A DNA stretch of 64,000 nt from Antedon mediterranea. Taxonomy: Eukaryota; Echinodermata; Crinoidea; Comatulida; Antedonidae. The notes below the pieces were generated by a model. It saw nothing but the letters and a program-made list of their open reading frames with translations. It ran no database searches and was not told where the DNA came from. This document shows, in pieces, positions 49,797-62,671 of this stretch; within the stretch, counting starts at the first letter, position 1, and each line of letters begins with the position of its first letter. The DNA lies in the NCBI RefSeq assembly GCF_964355755.1, contig NC_092672.1:34716501-34780500 (forward strand), given 5' to 3'. Made by a program: the position numbers and the translations under genes.

Positions 49797-50981
49797 TATA
49801 CTGCGCTGGTAAGGTTCACAATGATACGGAAACTTATTGGCGCACGCTAAAAAAAGGCGTTGCATTTGTATCGGTAGTTGAACGCGCGCGACAAATTTGT
49901 AACTTTTCATCGAGATATCACTAAATATTTGCATACAATTCGGTAAAATGATCATTTGAAAATGAAAAAAAGCATTAAGAATTTGCATTTTCAAATGACC
50001 GTAAATAATTTCGAAACTTATGTTTTTATATTAAACCAGAACCAATGCGCGTGTAATGTATGACGTCATGGTTATTATTTAGTTCTTTGTAGACATTTTT
50101 CAAGTCTCTCTCATTCAATCAATTGAATATAATATTATAACTAGACATTTTGTACTTAAGTAGTGCAATAGTAGGTAATGTTTGATTACCGTATAAATAT
50201 CATTTGTTTTTTTTAATTGATGTTTGAACATTATGTGACAAGTTTGTACATACATCTCAGGGGTTTTGGAATTATTCTTAGCTTATTCATTTTGTAGTAC
50301 AACTCATTTTATCCCCCGTTTTCTTTTTGCTGATTTATTTTAAATCCCGATATTTTGGAATTTATTTGCCAAACTGTAATAGATAACTTGTAGGCGCGGG
50401 CCCTGCCTACACGAATTCAGATTATACTGTGTATGTACTGAATATTATTCTCTCGTGTAAAGAAATTCGAGTACTTTTTTTTACAAAGTAGTGGTCCTCG
50501 CTTATCTTGAGGACGCCGAGGGTAGTTGATTAGTACGAGAAAAAAAAACCACGTCGCCCAGTTGTATTCAAGGGTGCTATACCTAATTATGAGGGATTTT
50601 AGAGGGTTGTATTGTCCACGAAATTGAAGCTATAATGAGAACTATTTACATATATAACACTATTTGTACGTTTCCCAAATATAATAGCATGTTTACAGTA
50701 ATTTGAAAACATTTGACAAACTGCGAAATATTAATTGGAAAACTCTAAAAAATACTCTTTCAGAATTAAACTTAATTTTAATTATATAATGGGAAGCAAG
50801 TGGACATATTACTTAGGCTTGGCGGCTGGTATAAAACAATAAGTTTGCGAACCAGAACGGTAGGATAACGCTAACTGCGTGATGACACTTTCTTTCCGTA
50901 AATTACGACGACTGAGCAAAAGACATGCGCTCGTGGTTGTATCGTGCGAACAAGTTCTCCTCCTACTGTTCTCTTTCGTAA

Positions 50982-51148
50982 ACTAAAGCCTACACTATCA
51001 CATTTTATGTGACAAAACAATGTGATGTGCCCATATATGGACATGATGATGTCATATCACTACCATATTTGGGTATATCACTACCATATTTGGACAGTAC
51101 ATCACACATTTTTTTTCAAGCTAGTTTGATAGTGTAGACAGAGCTTAA
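50982..51148 (+). mobile_element. MITE family A, copy 9
   Basis: The left end is abbreviated (taaagcctacactatcacat). The right end gtttgatagtgtagacagag is intact. Full interior catatatggacatgatgatg. Confidence 0.85.
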
Positions 51149-51589
51149 CTAATGTAAATTATTCCCGTTGATTTATTTAAATTGAAAGACTGGTGATTAT
51201 TTAATGAATGTACAGTGATATATAAAACGTGCAATTTGACATAATAGGTTTTGTAAAAGAAGTTTTGTGTTACGTTATTTGTATTCCAGTGTTTATACCT
51301 TGCTATGAATAATCTGGAAGTTAATTAAATTTAAAATGCAAATTAATTACGTTTCATTTATTATTTTAGGATGACATGGCAAAAAGTTATGCAAACAGGG
51401 ATTATTTTTACAAAATTGACAAAATACCAACTTTTCAAAATATAATTATATTGGGGTTACATGCGCAAAACACATTATGTGCGTCTGCGCAAATCTTTAT
51501 GGTCAAAATATCAAGTTTTTAAAATTCAATTGTTATGCGATAATTTTGCTATATATCATCATATATTGCATTATCATCATCTTACAGTG

Positions 51590-53250
51590 CCATAGAAGGT
51601 TCGAACTTTGGCAATTTTTTGAAAAATCCTTGTACAGGGAAATTTTCTAAAAATGGCAAATTTTCGACCCTTTTATTTTTAAACATAAATGGTTACTATC
51701 GCATAATAAACATGCGCAGAGTTGAATAATGGGTTCTGCGCATGTCAATTATGTTATAGTAACCAGTTATGTCAAAAAAGGTCGAAAATTATTTTTGGAC
51801 ATAAATGGTTACTATAGCGTAATAAACATGGGCAGAGTTGAATAATGGGTTCTGCGCATGTCAATTATGCTACAATAACCAGTTATATCGAAAAATTAAA
51901 AGGTCGAAATTTGGCCATTTTTGGAAAAAATCTCTGTACTATAGTACAGGGAAATTTTCTAAAAATGGCCAATTTTCGAACCTTTTATTTTTAGACATAT
52001 TGGTTACTATCGCATAATAAACATGCGCAGAGTCGAATAATGGGTTCTGCGCATGTCAATTATGCTATAATAACCAGTTATATCGAAAAATTAAAAGGTT
52101 TGGAAAAAATCCCTGTACTATAGTACAGGGAAATTTTCGACCCTTTTATTTTTAGACATAAATGGTTACTATCACAAAATAAACATGCGCAGAGTCGATA
52201 ATGGGTTCTGCGCATGTCAATTATGCTATAGTAACCAGTTATATGAAAAAAGGTCGAACATTATTTTTGGACATAAATGGTTACTATAGCATAATAAACA
52301 TGCGCAGAATTGAATAATGGGTTCTGCGCATGTCAATTATGCTATAATAACCAGCTATATCTAAAAATTAAAAGGTCGAAATTTGGTCATTTTTGGAAAA
52401 AATCCCTTTTTTCATATAACTGGTTACTATAGCATAATTGACATGCGCAGAACCCATTATCGACTCTGCGCCTGTCAATTATGCTATAATAACCAGTTAT
52501 ATCGAAAAATTAAAAGGTTTGGAAAAAATTCCTGTACTATAGTACAGGGAAATTTTCGACCCTTTTATTTTTAGACATAAATGGTTACTATCACAAAATA
52601 AACATGCGCAGAGTCGATAATGGGTTCTGCGCATGTCAATTATGCTATAGTAACCAGTTATATGAAAAAAGGTCGAACATTATTTTTGGACATAAATGGT
52701 TACTATAGCATAATAAACATGCGCAGAATTGAATAATGGGTTCTGCGCATGTCAATTATGCTATAATAACCAGCTATATCTAAAAATTAAAAGGTCGAAA
52801 TTTGGTCATTTTTGGAAAAAATCCCTGTACTATAGTACAGGGAAATTTCTAAAAATGGCCAATTTTCGAGCCTTTTATTTTTAGACATAAATGGTTACTA
52901 TCGCATAATAAACATGCGCAGAGTCGAATAATGGGTTCTGCGCATGTCAATTATGCTATAATAACCAGTTATATCGAAAAATTAAAAGGTCGAAATTTTG
53001 CAATTTTTGGAAAAAATCCCTCTACTATAGTACAGGGAAATAATCTAAAAATGGCAAATTTTCGACCCTTTTATTTTAAGACATAAATGGTTACTATCGC
53101 ATAATAACATGCGCAGAGTCGAATAATGGATTCTGCGCATGTCAATTATCCTATAGTAACCAGTTATATGAAAAAAGGTCGAAAATTATTTTTGGACATA
53201 AATGGTTACTATAGCATAATAAACATGCGCAGAGTTGAATAATGGGTTAT
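51590..53250. repeat. Satellite built from two alternating palindromes
   Basis: Palindrome 1: CCCTGTACTATAGTACAGGG (52111-52130, 52823-52842; variants at 51934, 52531, 53018), with arms extended by aatttggccatttttggaaa and its inverse. Palindrome 2: ggttactatagcataat...catgcgcaga, a short spacer, then tctgcgcatg...attatgctatagtaacc. Units recur every 180-290 bp. A block of about 285 bp at 52105 is repeated almost unchanged 423 bp later, and 52408-52480 carries an inverted palindrome-2 unit. Confidence 0.9.
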
Positions 53251-55114
53251 AATTAGGTAGTTAGTAGGCTACAGCAGTTCAGCAACAACAGTACTTTTAT
53301 AGGCCTGTCAAACAACAATAAAATTTCTATTATGTAACTTTAATAATAAAAATGTAAATATAAGAAATTAATAATAATTTTTCAAAAGTTATACAATAAT
53401 AAAAACAATAATGATGTAATTAATAATGATAGATCACCTAATAGTAATAATAATTAATGTAGGCCTAATGACTAATTATTAATTATGAAATAAAAATTGT
53501 AAATAGTATAGGCTATAACAAGAATATTTAGAATTCTTATGATTTGTTTTTATATAGAAATTGAGAATTATAATATATTGGCTGTTTGAGAGATCTGCAT
53601 AAATAGGTCAACTTATCTTCAAATAATATTAATTATAAATAAATAAATTTAAAAAAATTGTTAATAGCATACCAAGAATATTTAGAAATTAATTTTTTTT
53701 TCATTTAGAAATTAAGAATTATACCGTATATACTATATACTAGAAACACGGCATTGTAATATATTTGCTATTTGCGAGATCTGCATAAATAGGTCGACTC
53801 ATCTTCACGATTATCATTAATATTACGATGAAGAGAAGTTACGAACGCGAGAAATTAATAATTTACAACATACATAAGCTATGAAATGTAACAGCCTTGG
53901 ATCAGCGGTACGTTTGCCAATGCTGTATCACAACACATCAATGCTGGTAATGCTAGTAATATTAAGACAGAAAAAACAACCGACTTAAAAATTATATAAA
54001 ACGACTTAAGAAGAACGCGCACCGAACTGTGTAGATCTAATTGATATAGCTGTTTCAATTTATTAATAATATTTCTATATAGGCCTTTTATTCGTTTATA
54101 ATAAAGACATTCATGAATAATATAATATCAAAAATAATTCTCGTTGTTAACAACGGCGATGACGAAAAAAAATTATAAATAAAATAAATGATATTATAAT
54201 AATAACAAAATTACTTTTTATATAGTAATTGTTATAGGCTTATAATATTTTTTAAATTATTATATAACAATGATTATTATAACTATTAATTAAAAATACT
54301 GTTATTATCATTTACAATTAATCTGATTATTTCTAATTTACGAATATAATTAATATATTCAATTATTCTTAAGATTTATTATAAAATATTGTTTGTAAAA
54401 TAATAAATAGTCAAATATTAGGCCTCTTTAATTGCATATATTAAGCTAACTGTTAGATGCTGAGTGTGAACTCACAACGACCTAACCAAGCCGCCGAATC
54501 TGATTGTTACATTTGTGTTAAAATCCACTAATAATTTATTTAATAATATAATATTGAATGCGATTTAGTTTGCTTTGTTTTTAGTGGATATTATTGTTTG
54601 AAAACAAACTTTGATATTGTTCAAATTGCAAAGCGCATTACAGTTCTCTAACATAAATGAACAATAACCAATTTAATCCTATTTCATATTGCTTTACCCA
54701 TGTTAACTAAAAATGAACATATGTTTGAAATTTGTCACTTTTAAAGTATAAATTTATTCGGTTATTATATTAATAAACTGAGGCATGATGGTTTCTTGAT
54801 CAAGGTTGGATGGTTTCAAAATGTCTAGCGGAACTATTAAAGGTTTCTTCGCTGGTAGGTGACAACTTAGACACCATGCTTTAGTGACGACATTTTATAC
54901 TGTAATTTGAGACTGAAAAGACGCCAATTTTGTCTCAATGCGACTCTTCATCCGTGATGCGCTGTGGCGACGGTTGTTATCGAATGTAGGCCTACTGTAC
55001 TGATCATCATAGGGGCTTAGACAGAATCGTAGGCCTACATCATGACACCTGCATCGCAAAATATGCAATAATTACAGTTCACATAAATAAAATAAATAAT
55101 ACAATATAATACGT

Positions 55115-55345
55115 AGATGTTTTGAATCAATTAGAACCGAGACATAAAAATATAGGCCTACTGAAAATAGTTACAATGTTCATAATATTTAGTATGCACA
55201 ATTGTATTCGAAAGCAATCGATGGTGTATAACGGTAATGTCAAGAAAAGAAGTGTGTATGTTAAAGCACGTCCCGCGTCGTCCAAAATGCTACCGTGTCC
55301 AAACTGCGACCGCCTCCAAAATACGACCATTTCAAGAATCTACGG
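55115..55345 (+). repeat. Dispersed repeat D, copy 1
   Basis: aatcaattagaaccgagaca, gttacaatgttca, gtcaagaaaagaagtgtgta, then gtccaaaatgctaccg- and gtccaaa minirepeats, ending in gaccatttcaagaat. The 92-codon ORF has no recognised domain. Confidence 0.7.
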
Positions 55346-56005
55346 CATACCACCTGCATCGCCTATAACATGCAATTATACAGTTATTTATATTACGTAA
55401 AAAATATAAATAATAAAGTATAATATAAATAAATAAAAACAACTAATAAACTGTTTTGTGTCTTATTTTGACGCATTCAACTTTGCGCGTACCACTATTG
55501 CCAAATATGGTGATACTCGTTAATGTTGGACTACACATGTCACGTCTTACACATTATGATTATGTATCCAAGTCAATAACTTATGTATCCAAGGTTATTG
55601 GTATTACTAAAACTACATTAAAAACATGATAGATCCGATGAAACCGGACAGGACGGGATGGAGGTGACACCAAATATCAAAATGTGGTCATTAAAACAAT
55701 AAATAAAAATAGATAAGACATTTTATAGACTGCAAATCTACTCTATAAACGATGATTATTATATAATAGTAAATATATAAATATATCTATAATTCTAATT
55801 AGGAATGAAACCATAATTTAGTTTACACTATTCGACCAGTGTAGTTAGCAATTACTTTTTCGCGTTTGTGTTTCTTCTGCATTATATAGGCCTACTTATA
55901 CATTGTCTTTTCTGGCCATAATGGCCGCCCATAGTTATAAATTTGATATAGTTAACACATAAAGTTAGTTGCTTTTAGTATGCGCATGTTAAATTGCGAT
56001 GATAT

Positions 56006-56150
56006 AGTTTGATGCGTAGGCTACAGTTGCGTATAAGTTAGTTGCGTATTCGTTGCCTATGCGTATATAGTTTGATGTGTAGGCTACAGTTGCGTTTAAG
56101 TTAGTTGCGTATTCGTTGCCTATGCGTATATAGTTTGATGTGTTATGTGT
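56006..56150. repeat. 63-bp tandem repeat, about 2.3 units
   Basis: agtttgatgygtaggctaca, gttgcgt-taagttagttgc, gtattcgttgcctatgcgta; starts at 56006, 56069 and 56132. Confidence 0.9.
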
Positions 56151-57506
56151 ATAGTTTATATAGTTTTATATAATAATTGTAATAATAAATAATAATAATT
56201 ATTAATTTTGCGTATTTAGTTTGTTGCGTATAACAAATAGTTAGTTGCGTATAGATACGCGACGCAGTCAAGTTGAAAGCTGTTCTTACATTTTACACGT
56301 TTGAGACAAGAAGCAAAAAAGCGGAAAATAATTGATACGTTTTTGCTCTATTAGGTCGTCAGTTACTTGTGTCAAGCATGCAAAGAAGTTCTAACACATT
56401 CTCTCTGTATTCTAATTGATCTTCTCATATTATTGTTAAGATGGCTGAGATAAACAACGCATAGTTCTCACGTTATCTGGTATATCGTTTTACCTGGTTT
56501 TGTTTCAAGTGTAACATTGCTTATGTTTGGTGTTTACAATGATGATGAAAGGCACTAACCCGTTGTAATAATTGCTGCTATATCACACACGTTGTGCCTA
56601 TATTGACAACTGAAATAGCACATTAACATGCCTACTGGGTTGGCTTTCGATTTATTTAAGATGTCTTTTCCCTGTTTAATATATAATTGCATCTTGATAG
56701 TTTATAAATAACCTATTAAGTAATGTCTTGTGACGAAGCCTAATGACAGCAACATTATGGATGTGCGTTATGCTATTATAACAGATAGGTTAATTATCAT
56801 AAATTTCACTCTTATTTCTCGATGAATCTACATTAGGAATAGATAAAGCATGTTTGATTATTATAGGAAATATAGGCTGAAATTGTATACAGGGCTAAAG
56901 GTCAAGGGTCGAATTGATGCTGTAGTTACAATTAAAATTGTTTATATTTTGTTGGTTGGTTTCTAAGCGCTAAACAAAAAGGCAAAAGTCTAATCTACTG
57001 TACATGTTATTAAAAGTATAAAAATGAAGTAAATAATAAGAAACGCGTTTGAAAAACATAAAATGAAAATGATGACGCATTACGCGTTACAAATTTATAA
57101 TGAAAATTCAAATAATTTTCGAATTTACAAATATTGTATCAGGTGTTCATGTTCAAATAATGAAATAAATATTGTTATTTAAACAAAATTTGTAACGAAT
57201 TAGTATTTAGTTTCATGTACTTGAAATATGGTGGTTACTTTTCTCAGTGTAAATTTATTTATTTTTGGATGAATCCAGATTAACTGAAAGAGAACAAAAG
57301 TGAAGTTGGCAAATCCATATTCAGCCGATAACATATCGCGTCGGCGCGTTTTTGTTCCACTCAAGCGAGATGATTTTTGTGTAGCGATTTCTTTCGCTTT
57401 TTAAACACTTTGTACTGCAGGTGATATCAAAGGGAGCCGATTCGTGGCCAGGCAGGACCGACAGAACTCATTACGTCGTACATGTGTGTCAAGGGTTACC
57501 GTAGTT

Positions 57507-57705
57507 AAATCAATTGGAACCGAGAAATAAAAATATTGAACATAATTACAATGTTCAAGACATTTTGTATGCAAAAGAGTAAAAAAAGCAGCCGCAAGAA
57601 AAGAAATGTGTTTAAAGCGCGTCCGCGTCCAAAGCTCGTCCGCGTCCAAAATGCTACCGCGTCCAAAATACGACCGCGTCTAAACTACCGCGACCATTTC
57701 AAGAT
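57507..57705 (+). repeat. Dispersed repeat D, copy 2
   Basis: Same order as 55115-55345 (aatcaattggaaccgagaaa, ttacaatgttca, aagaaaagaaatgtgt), but with more gcgtccaaa units. Confidence 0.7.
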
Positions 57706-58614
57706 AGTATCAGACGGAAAAGATTGTGATCTTAAAAACCATAACATTTATTTATTCTGGGAGGATAATCTACTTCCTATTTTCATAATAATTTTAATTC
57801 CCTTATTTTGTAATTATTATTGTTTTTCTGCATGATGTCAGTAATTTTGTTGTTAGCAATTAGCGACGCTAATTCATAAATTCGGATGATAAAAACAAAC
57901 GATTTAAAACGAATTTTTAAAAGGACCTAACTTATTTTAATAGTTATTGATTTATTAATATAAACCTATTATAAAATATTTACATAGGCCTATTATCAAT
58001 TATTCGTAATTATTATTAATATATTAAATATTAATTATGGCATTAGGCCTATTTTTCGAAACGAAATTTTAGGTTTAACGTTTAAAAGAACTTCACGAAT
58101 TAATATCTAAGTTGTATTATTCTAATATTATTAATTAACAATATATTAATATGAATCTAATTATAACTACTGTATATTAATACATTATTATATTTTATTG
58201 TATTTTAATTATTTGTAATAATTATACTAAGCATATTGTTTTTATTTATCAAATAGGCCTATTTATATCAGAAATGTATATTACATAAACGAATCAAGTT
58301 TGAACAAAGTGGATTTGTATTTGTCGAGTATGGGGGTATAGGTGGTTAAGGTTTGAACTAGTGTAGACCTCTTGTATAACTATCCAGACGCTTATTTAGG
58401 CCTACTTCGTTTAGTGTAGGCCTAGCCTAATGTTTTATTAACGGATAAAACGAATTATGAATTAATAATCGCTACATCGATACAAATATAAATAATTCGT
58501 AAGCTGACAAACTGTAACTCATTAGTTTGAAACTTTTTGTTAGGTTCATTCTGTTTAAAATGTATTAATGTAGTCCTACCATGAGTTGAACATTATTATT
58601 CGTTGGTTTTACAG

Positions 58615-58774
58615 TTTGTTTGTCTACACTATCAACTAGTTTGACAAAAAGTGTGATGTGCCCAAATATGATGGTGATATGCCAAATATGGTATTGACAT
58701 GACATCATGTATTGTCCATATATGGCCACATCCCATAAAGTTTGATAGACAGTTTTTTTGTAGACAGAGCTTAA
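58615..58774 (-). mobile_element. MITE family A, copy 10
   Basis: gtttgtctacactatcaact at the left, tttgtagacagagctta at the right. Inverted orientation like copies 1 and 7. Confidence 0.8.
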
Positions 58775-59831
58775 GTTGGGTGATCATTATTGAATAGAAT
58801 ATAAAACAAGACATACAGTAGGCCTTATATAGTTATATTATCAATACATTTTGTAAATAATTAATAGGCATGTGTACAAATAGACTAATATTGTGAAAAT
58901 AGCGACTGAATATATCAGCGGTAATTATTATATAACGTTAAGAAAACTTCTATAATTGAAAAACATGAATGTCTCTTTTAGCTCCAACTATTTCATGACA
59001 ATAGAGGGCGCACCTCTAAATATAGATCGCCAGATACAGGACCTTCAATATAATGAATGTCAATTATATAAAAATCCTATGTAAAGATAATAATTAATAA
59101 AAAACAGTGTATCCTAAAGGGGTAATAGCTAAAATGGAATATACACACAAATTTGAATTCGGTGTATATGGTTATATTAAATTCCCTACAACTGCATAGA
59201 TAAAGACATAATTTTAAAACATAAAATTACAATATAAATAATTTAGTAACATAAATTGCAAAATTATAGACTCGATCTCTCGTAAATCTGCCGTAAATAA
59301 TCTCCAGCATAGCGTCATACGATAATTATCCACCAGTCGCTGTCTCACGCCAATTGCCAGCAACTACAAAATTGAAAATTTAGTCAGATGGCGCGCTGGT
59401 GAATAATTGTCTTTGTGTAAGAAACCAGCTTACGACACCTCCAAGTACACCACGTGGGTAAGCGTGAAATATTTAATGAAATAAGATGAAAAACGCTGTC
59501 ATTAATCAAATAATAAGCGTCATTAAACGTTACATTTACATATTCGTTTTTTCTTTTCGTCATTACGATTTCTTTATTCACCATGAATGTAATTTCTTTT
59601 GACACTATTTTTGATTTTATTCCGTTATTATATTAATGAAATGATGCACTATTTTACAAATCGATGGACTGTTTTGAGAAGAAGAGAGGCAGAATAAATC
59701 TCGCGAGAAATATATTTGAACATCCAAGAGATGAAGAAAACAAAGAACATATAGATAATATACCGTTCTGTAATTTCGGAGTAAACTTCTACTTTAGGCC
59801 TATAGACTTATTTTATAGCGCGATGGCCCGT

Positions 59832-59955
59832 TAAAAAGCTTGGTTCCAACTTGGCCGCAAGGCAAAGGAGTTGACCAATCACAAGTGACAGTTCGGATCA
59901 CCACTCGCGTCGTGATTAGTCAATTACGGTGCGCGCACGTCAATACTAGCAGTGG
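59832..59955 (+). mobile_element. MITE family C, copy 3 (diverged, deleted)
   Basis: taaaaagcttggttccaact and gttgaccaatcacaagtgac are recognisable; the inner arms are lost. Confidence 0.6.
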
Positions 59956-60894
59956 ACAATCATGGGTACCTGTTTGATTTTCGATGTATTTATACCGGTA
60001 TTTATTACGTCGTAACTGTAACGCATAAGGAGTTGTACCGGCTCCGATGGTCATGCTTACAACTAAAAAGTAAAAATATCAATTATTATGCTTTCCTATG
60101 AATAAAGAGTTTGAATTTTCATTTTTTGTGAAAATTAAAGGCCTAAACGATTTAAATTATCGAGTATTGTGCAATACGACTTCGGCGTAGACCAGTTACG
60201 TTAACGTTGAGGCCCTCATATACTGAATAAAATCTCTCATTGGAGAGAACAAAAAAGTTAATGATAACTTATATTAGACTTAGAAATAGCGCGAGTAGTA
60301 AATATAAAATGATGAAACTAAATTTCGTATACAAAAATAAAAAATACCAGTAATAATGTAATAGTAATAGTTTATTGTTGCATCTATACATTTTAATAAA
60401 TAACATTTGCACCTTCACCAAGTCAGGCGTTATAAGTAAAAAACTTAAATTAAATTACTACATTTTTTACATTTGTGTACGAGACAACAGATGTTTCAAA
60501 CATTGCCTTACAAATACAAAAATATGTTTGTCGCCCTCTGTAATTCAACGGGGCCATATTACCTTGTAATTGGAAGTTGATTTAATTTACACAATTTTAA
60601 CTTCATCTGTAAACTGGAAATCAGTTTAAATATATATATTTATATATAATTATTTACATTTGATCAATGCTTCAATATCGTTTATGATATCAGAAATCTT
60701 CCTGATAACTTTGTAAATTATTTTCAATTAGAAATAAGTAAATTAAATGATAATACTGATAAGAATTTGTTCAATAAAACCAAACATACAAATTAAAGTT
60801 TATATTTGGAAGAATAGAAACACTGACAGTGTAATATCAAAGTTATTAAATATTATTAAATACAGTATATGCATTAGTAATATAGAAACATATT

Positions 60895-61013
60895 CACCGG
60901 TTTTTCCCCAGGTTTTCACCGTTTTTTCCTCAGGTTTTCAATGGTTTTTCCCCAGGTTTTCACCGGTTTTTCCTCAGGTTTTCACCGGTTTTTCCCCAGG
61001 TTTTCACCAGTCA
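60895..61013 (+). repeat. 22-23-bp minisatellite, about five units
   Basis: caccggtttttccccaggtt then tt, alternating ccccagg and cctcagg. Confidence 0.9.
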
Positions 61014-61854
61014 TTTTATACTGTAGTCTGATAATAGGAATCTTAAAATCATAGTAAATTCAATTATATTTTTCTTTATAAATACCATATTAACAAATTT
61101 GTATTAAAAATTGTAGACCCTGTAAAAGTATTTTAGATGAATTATAATACAGTAAACATTATTTACAGTTACCTAGCAACCAGCCAGCTGGTTTCGTATT
61201 AAATACAATATATAAATGAATTTGGAACTTAACATTGAGTGGTTTGGCAAGTTTTTTTTTAAAATAATAATTTGTTTTAACTAAATTTTTATTTTGAATT
61301 TATATTGCGCTACCAAATATTGTATAAGATAGAGAATACATCATGAATGTAATTATATAAAAAAACATTATGTAATATACATACTTACTGAAAGTATGCA
61401 TAGTTTATAGCTTTAAAATATTAAATTTAAAAAAAATAGGAATGATGGATATAGCCATAATATTAATAATTAATTAAGAAGATTCTTCTTACAGAAATTT
61501 TAACTTTTAAATTCAATGTCATTTATAAACATGAGAAAAAAAGTTTATATGAAAAGTTTGAATTATTGTTTTAAAACCCATCTAGCGCCCTCTATAGTTT
61601 GAAATATTGACTAGACACTTTTCAGAAATATCTTTCATGCACTTATTTTGTCATTATTTATCTAATTATTTGGCTAACATTATGATATTATGATATGATA
61701 ACAAGCTATGTTTTTTTATTTTGTTGGAATACTGTGGAAGAATCTCCTCCTTTCACCTTTACATTAAGCCTCTTGTCATCTTTGATGTTTTTATTCTAAA
61801 ATGGAATCTTGAGATCCTGAGTTCATACTGAGAAGTTTTTAATAATTGTGTGTT

Positions 61855-62415
61855 TACACTGGAACCTGTCCTGTTTGTTCACACTGGAACCTGCCCTGTG
61901 TGTTCAAACTGGAACCTGTCCTGTGTGTTCACTGGAACCTGCTCTGTGTGCTCATACTGGAACCTGTCCTGTGTGCTCACACTGCTGGAACCTGTCCTGT
62001 GTGCTCACACTGATGGAACCTGTCCTCTGAGCTCACACTGGAACCTGTTCTGTGTGCTCACACTGCTGGAACCTGTCCTCTGAGTTCACACTGGAACCTG
62101 TTCTGTGTGCTCACACTGGTAGCTGTACTGTGTGTTCACTGGAACCTGCTCTGTGTGCTCATACTGGAACCTGTCCTGTGTGCTCACACTGCTGGAACCT
62201 GTCCTGTGTGCTCACACTGCTGGAACCTGTCCTCTGAGCTCACACTGGAACCTGTTCTGTGTGCTCACACTGCTGGAACCTGTCCTCTGAGTTCACACTG
62301 GAACCTGTTCTGTGTGCTCACACTGGTAGCTGTACTGTGTGTTCACTGGAACCTGCTGTGTGTGCTCATACTGGAACCTGTCCTGTGTGTTCACACTGGA
62401 ACCTGTCCTGTATAC
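61855..62415. repeat. 25-bp minisatellite with 207-bp higher-order period
   Basis: Unit actggaacctgtcctgtgtg then ttcac, with insertions (ctg, ctgatgg). A composite block starting gctggaacctgtcctctgag at 62065 recurs at 62272. All plus frames are open, which reflects the repeat rather than a gene. Confidence 0.9.
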
Positions 62416-62671
62416 ATTCTGGGTTTCTTCATGCTTCAGGTTGTGCTTTAGGTTGTGTTCACACTGAGTTTCTAAATGAGTTTTATACCAATGCTTCAAG
62501 TAAGTGTCTTGTACCTCTATGTACTGGCAACATTTGAACTTTACCTGTTAACAAATAATAAAACTGTTTAGATATGGCAACAAATACGAGTCACTATACC
62601 ACATGTAACATTCATTATCCTAAAGATATGAGGCATTTTCTACATATGAAACCTAAATAAGAATTTAAACG

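Larger units (their letters stand above)
49800..62671. other. Gene-free region right of tbx6/16
   Basis: No coding exon supported on either strand. Holds a satellite, MITEs, a dispersed repeat and two minisatellites listed separately. Remaining sequence is AT-rich. Confidence 0.5.

Noticed and set aside
51590-53250. Bacterial-type terminators or an origin in the palindromes
   Set aside because: The palindromes recur as a tandem satellite in an animal genome; no supporting context.
61848-62537. Cys/His-rich ORFs over the 25-bp minisatellite
   Set aside because: All three plus frames are open because of the repeat; no start context, splice signal or domain.
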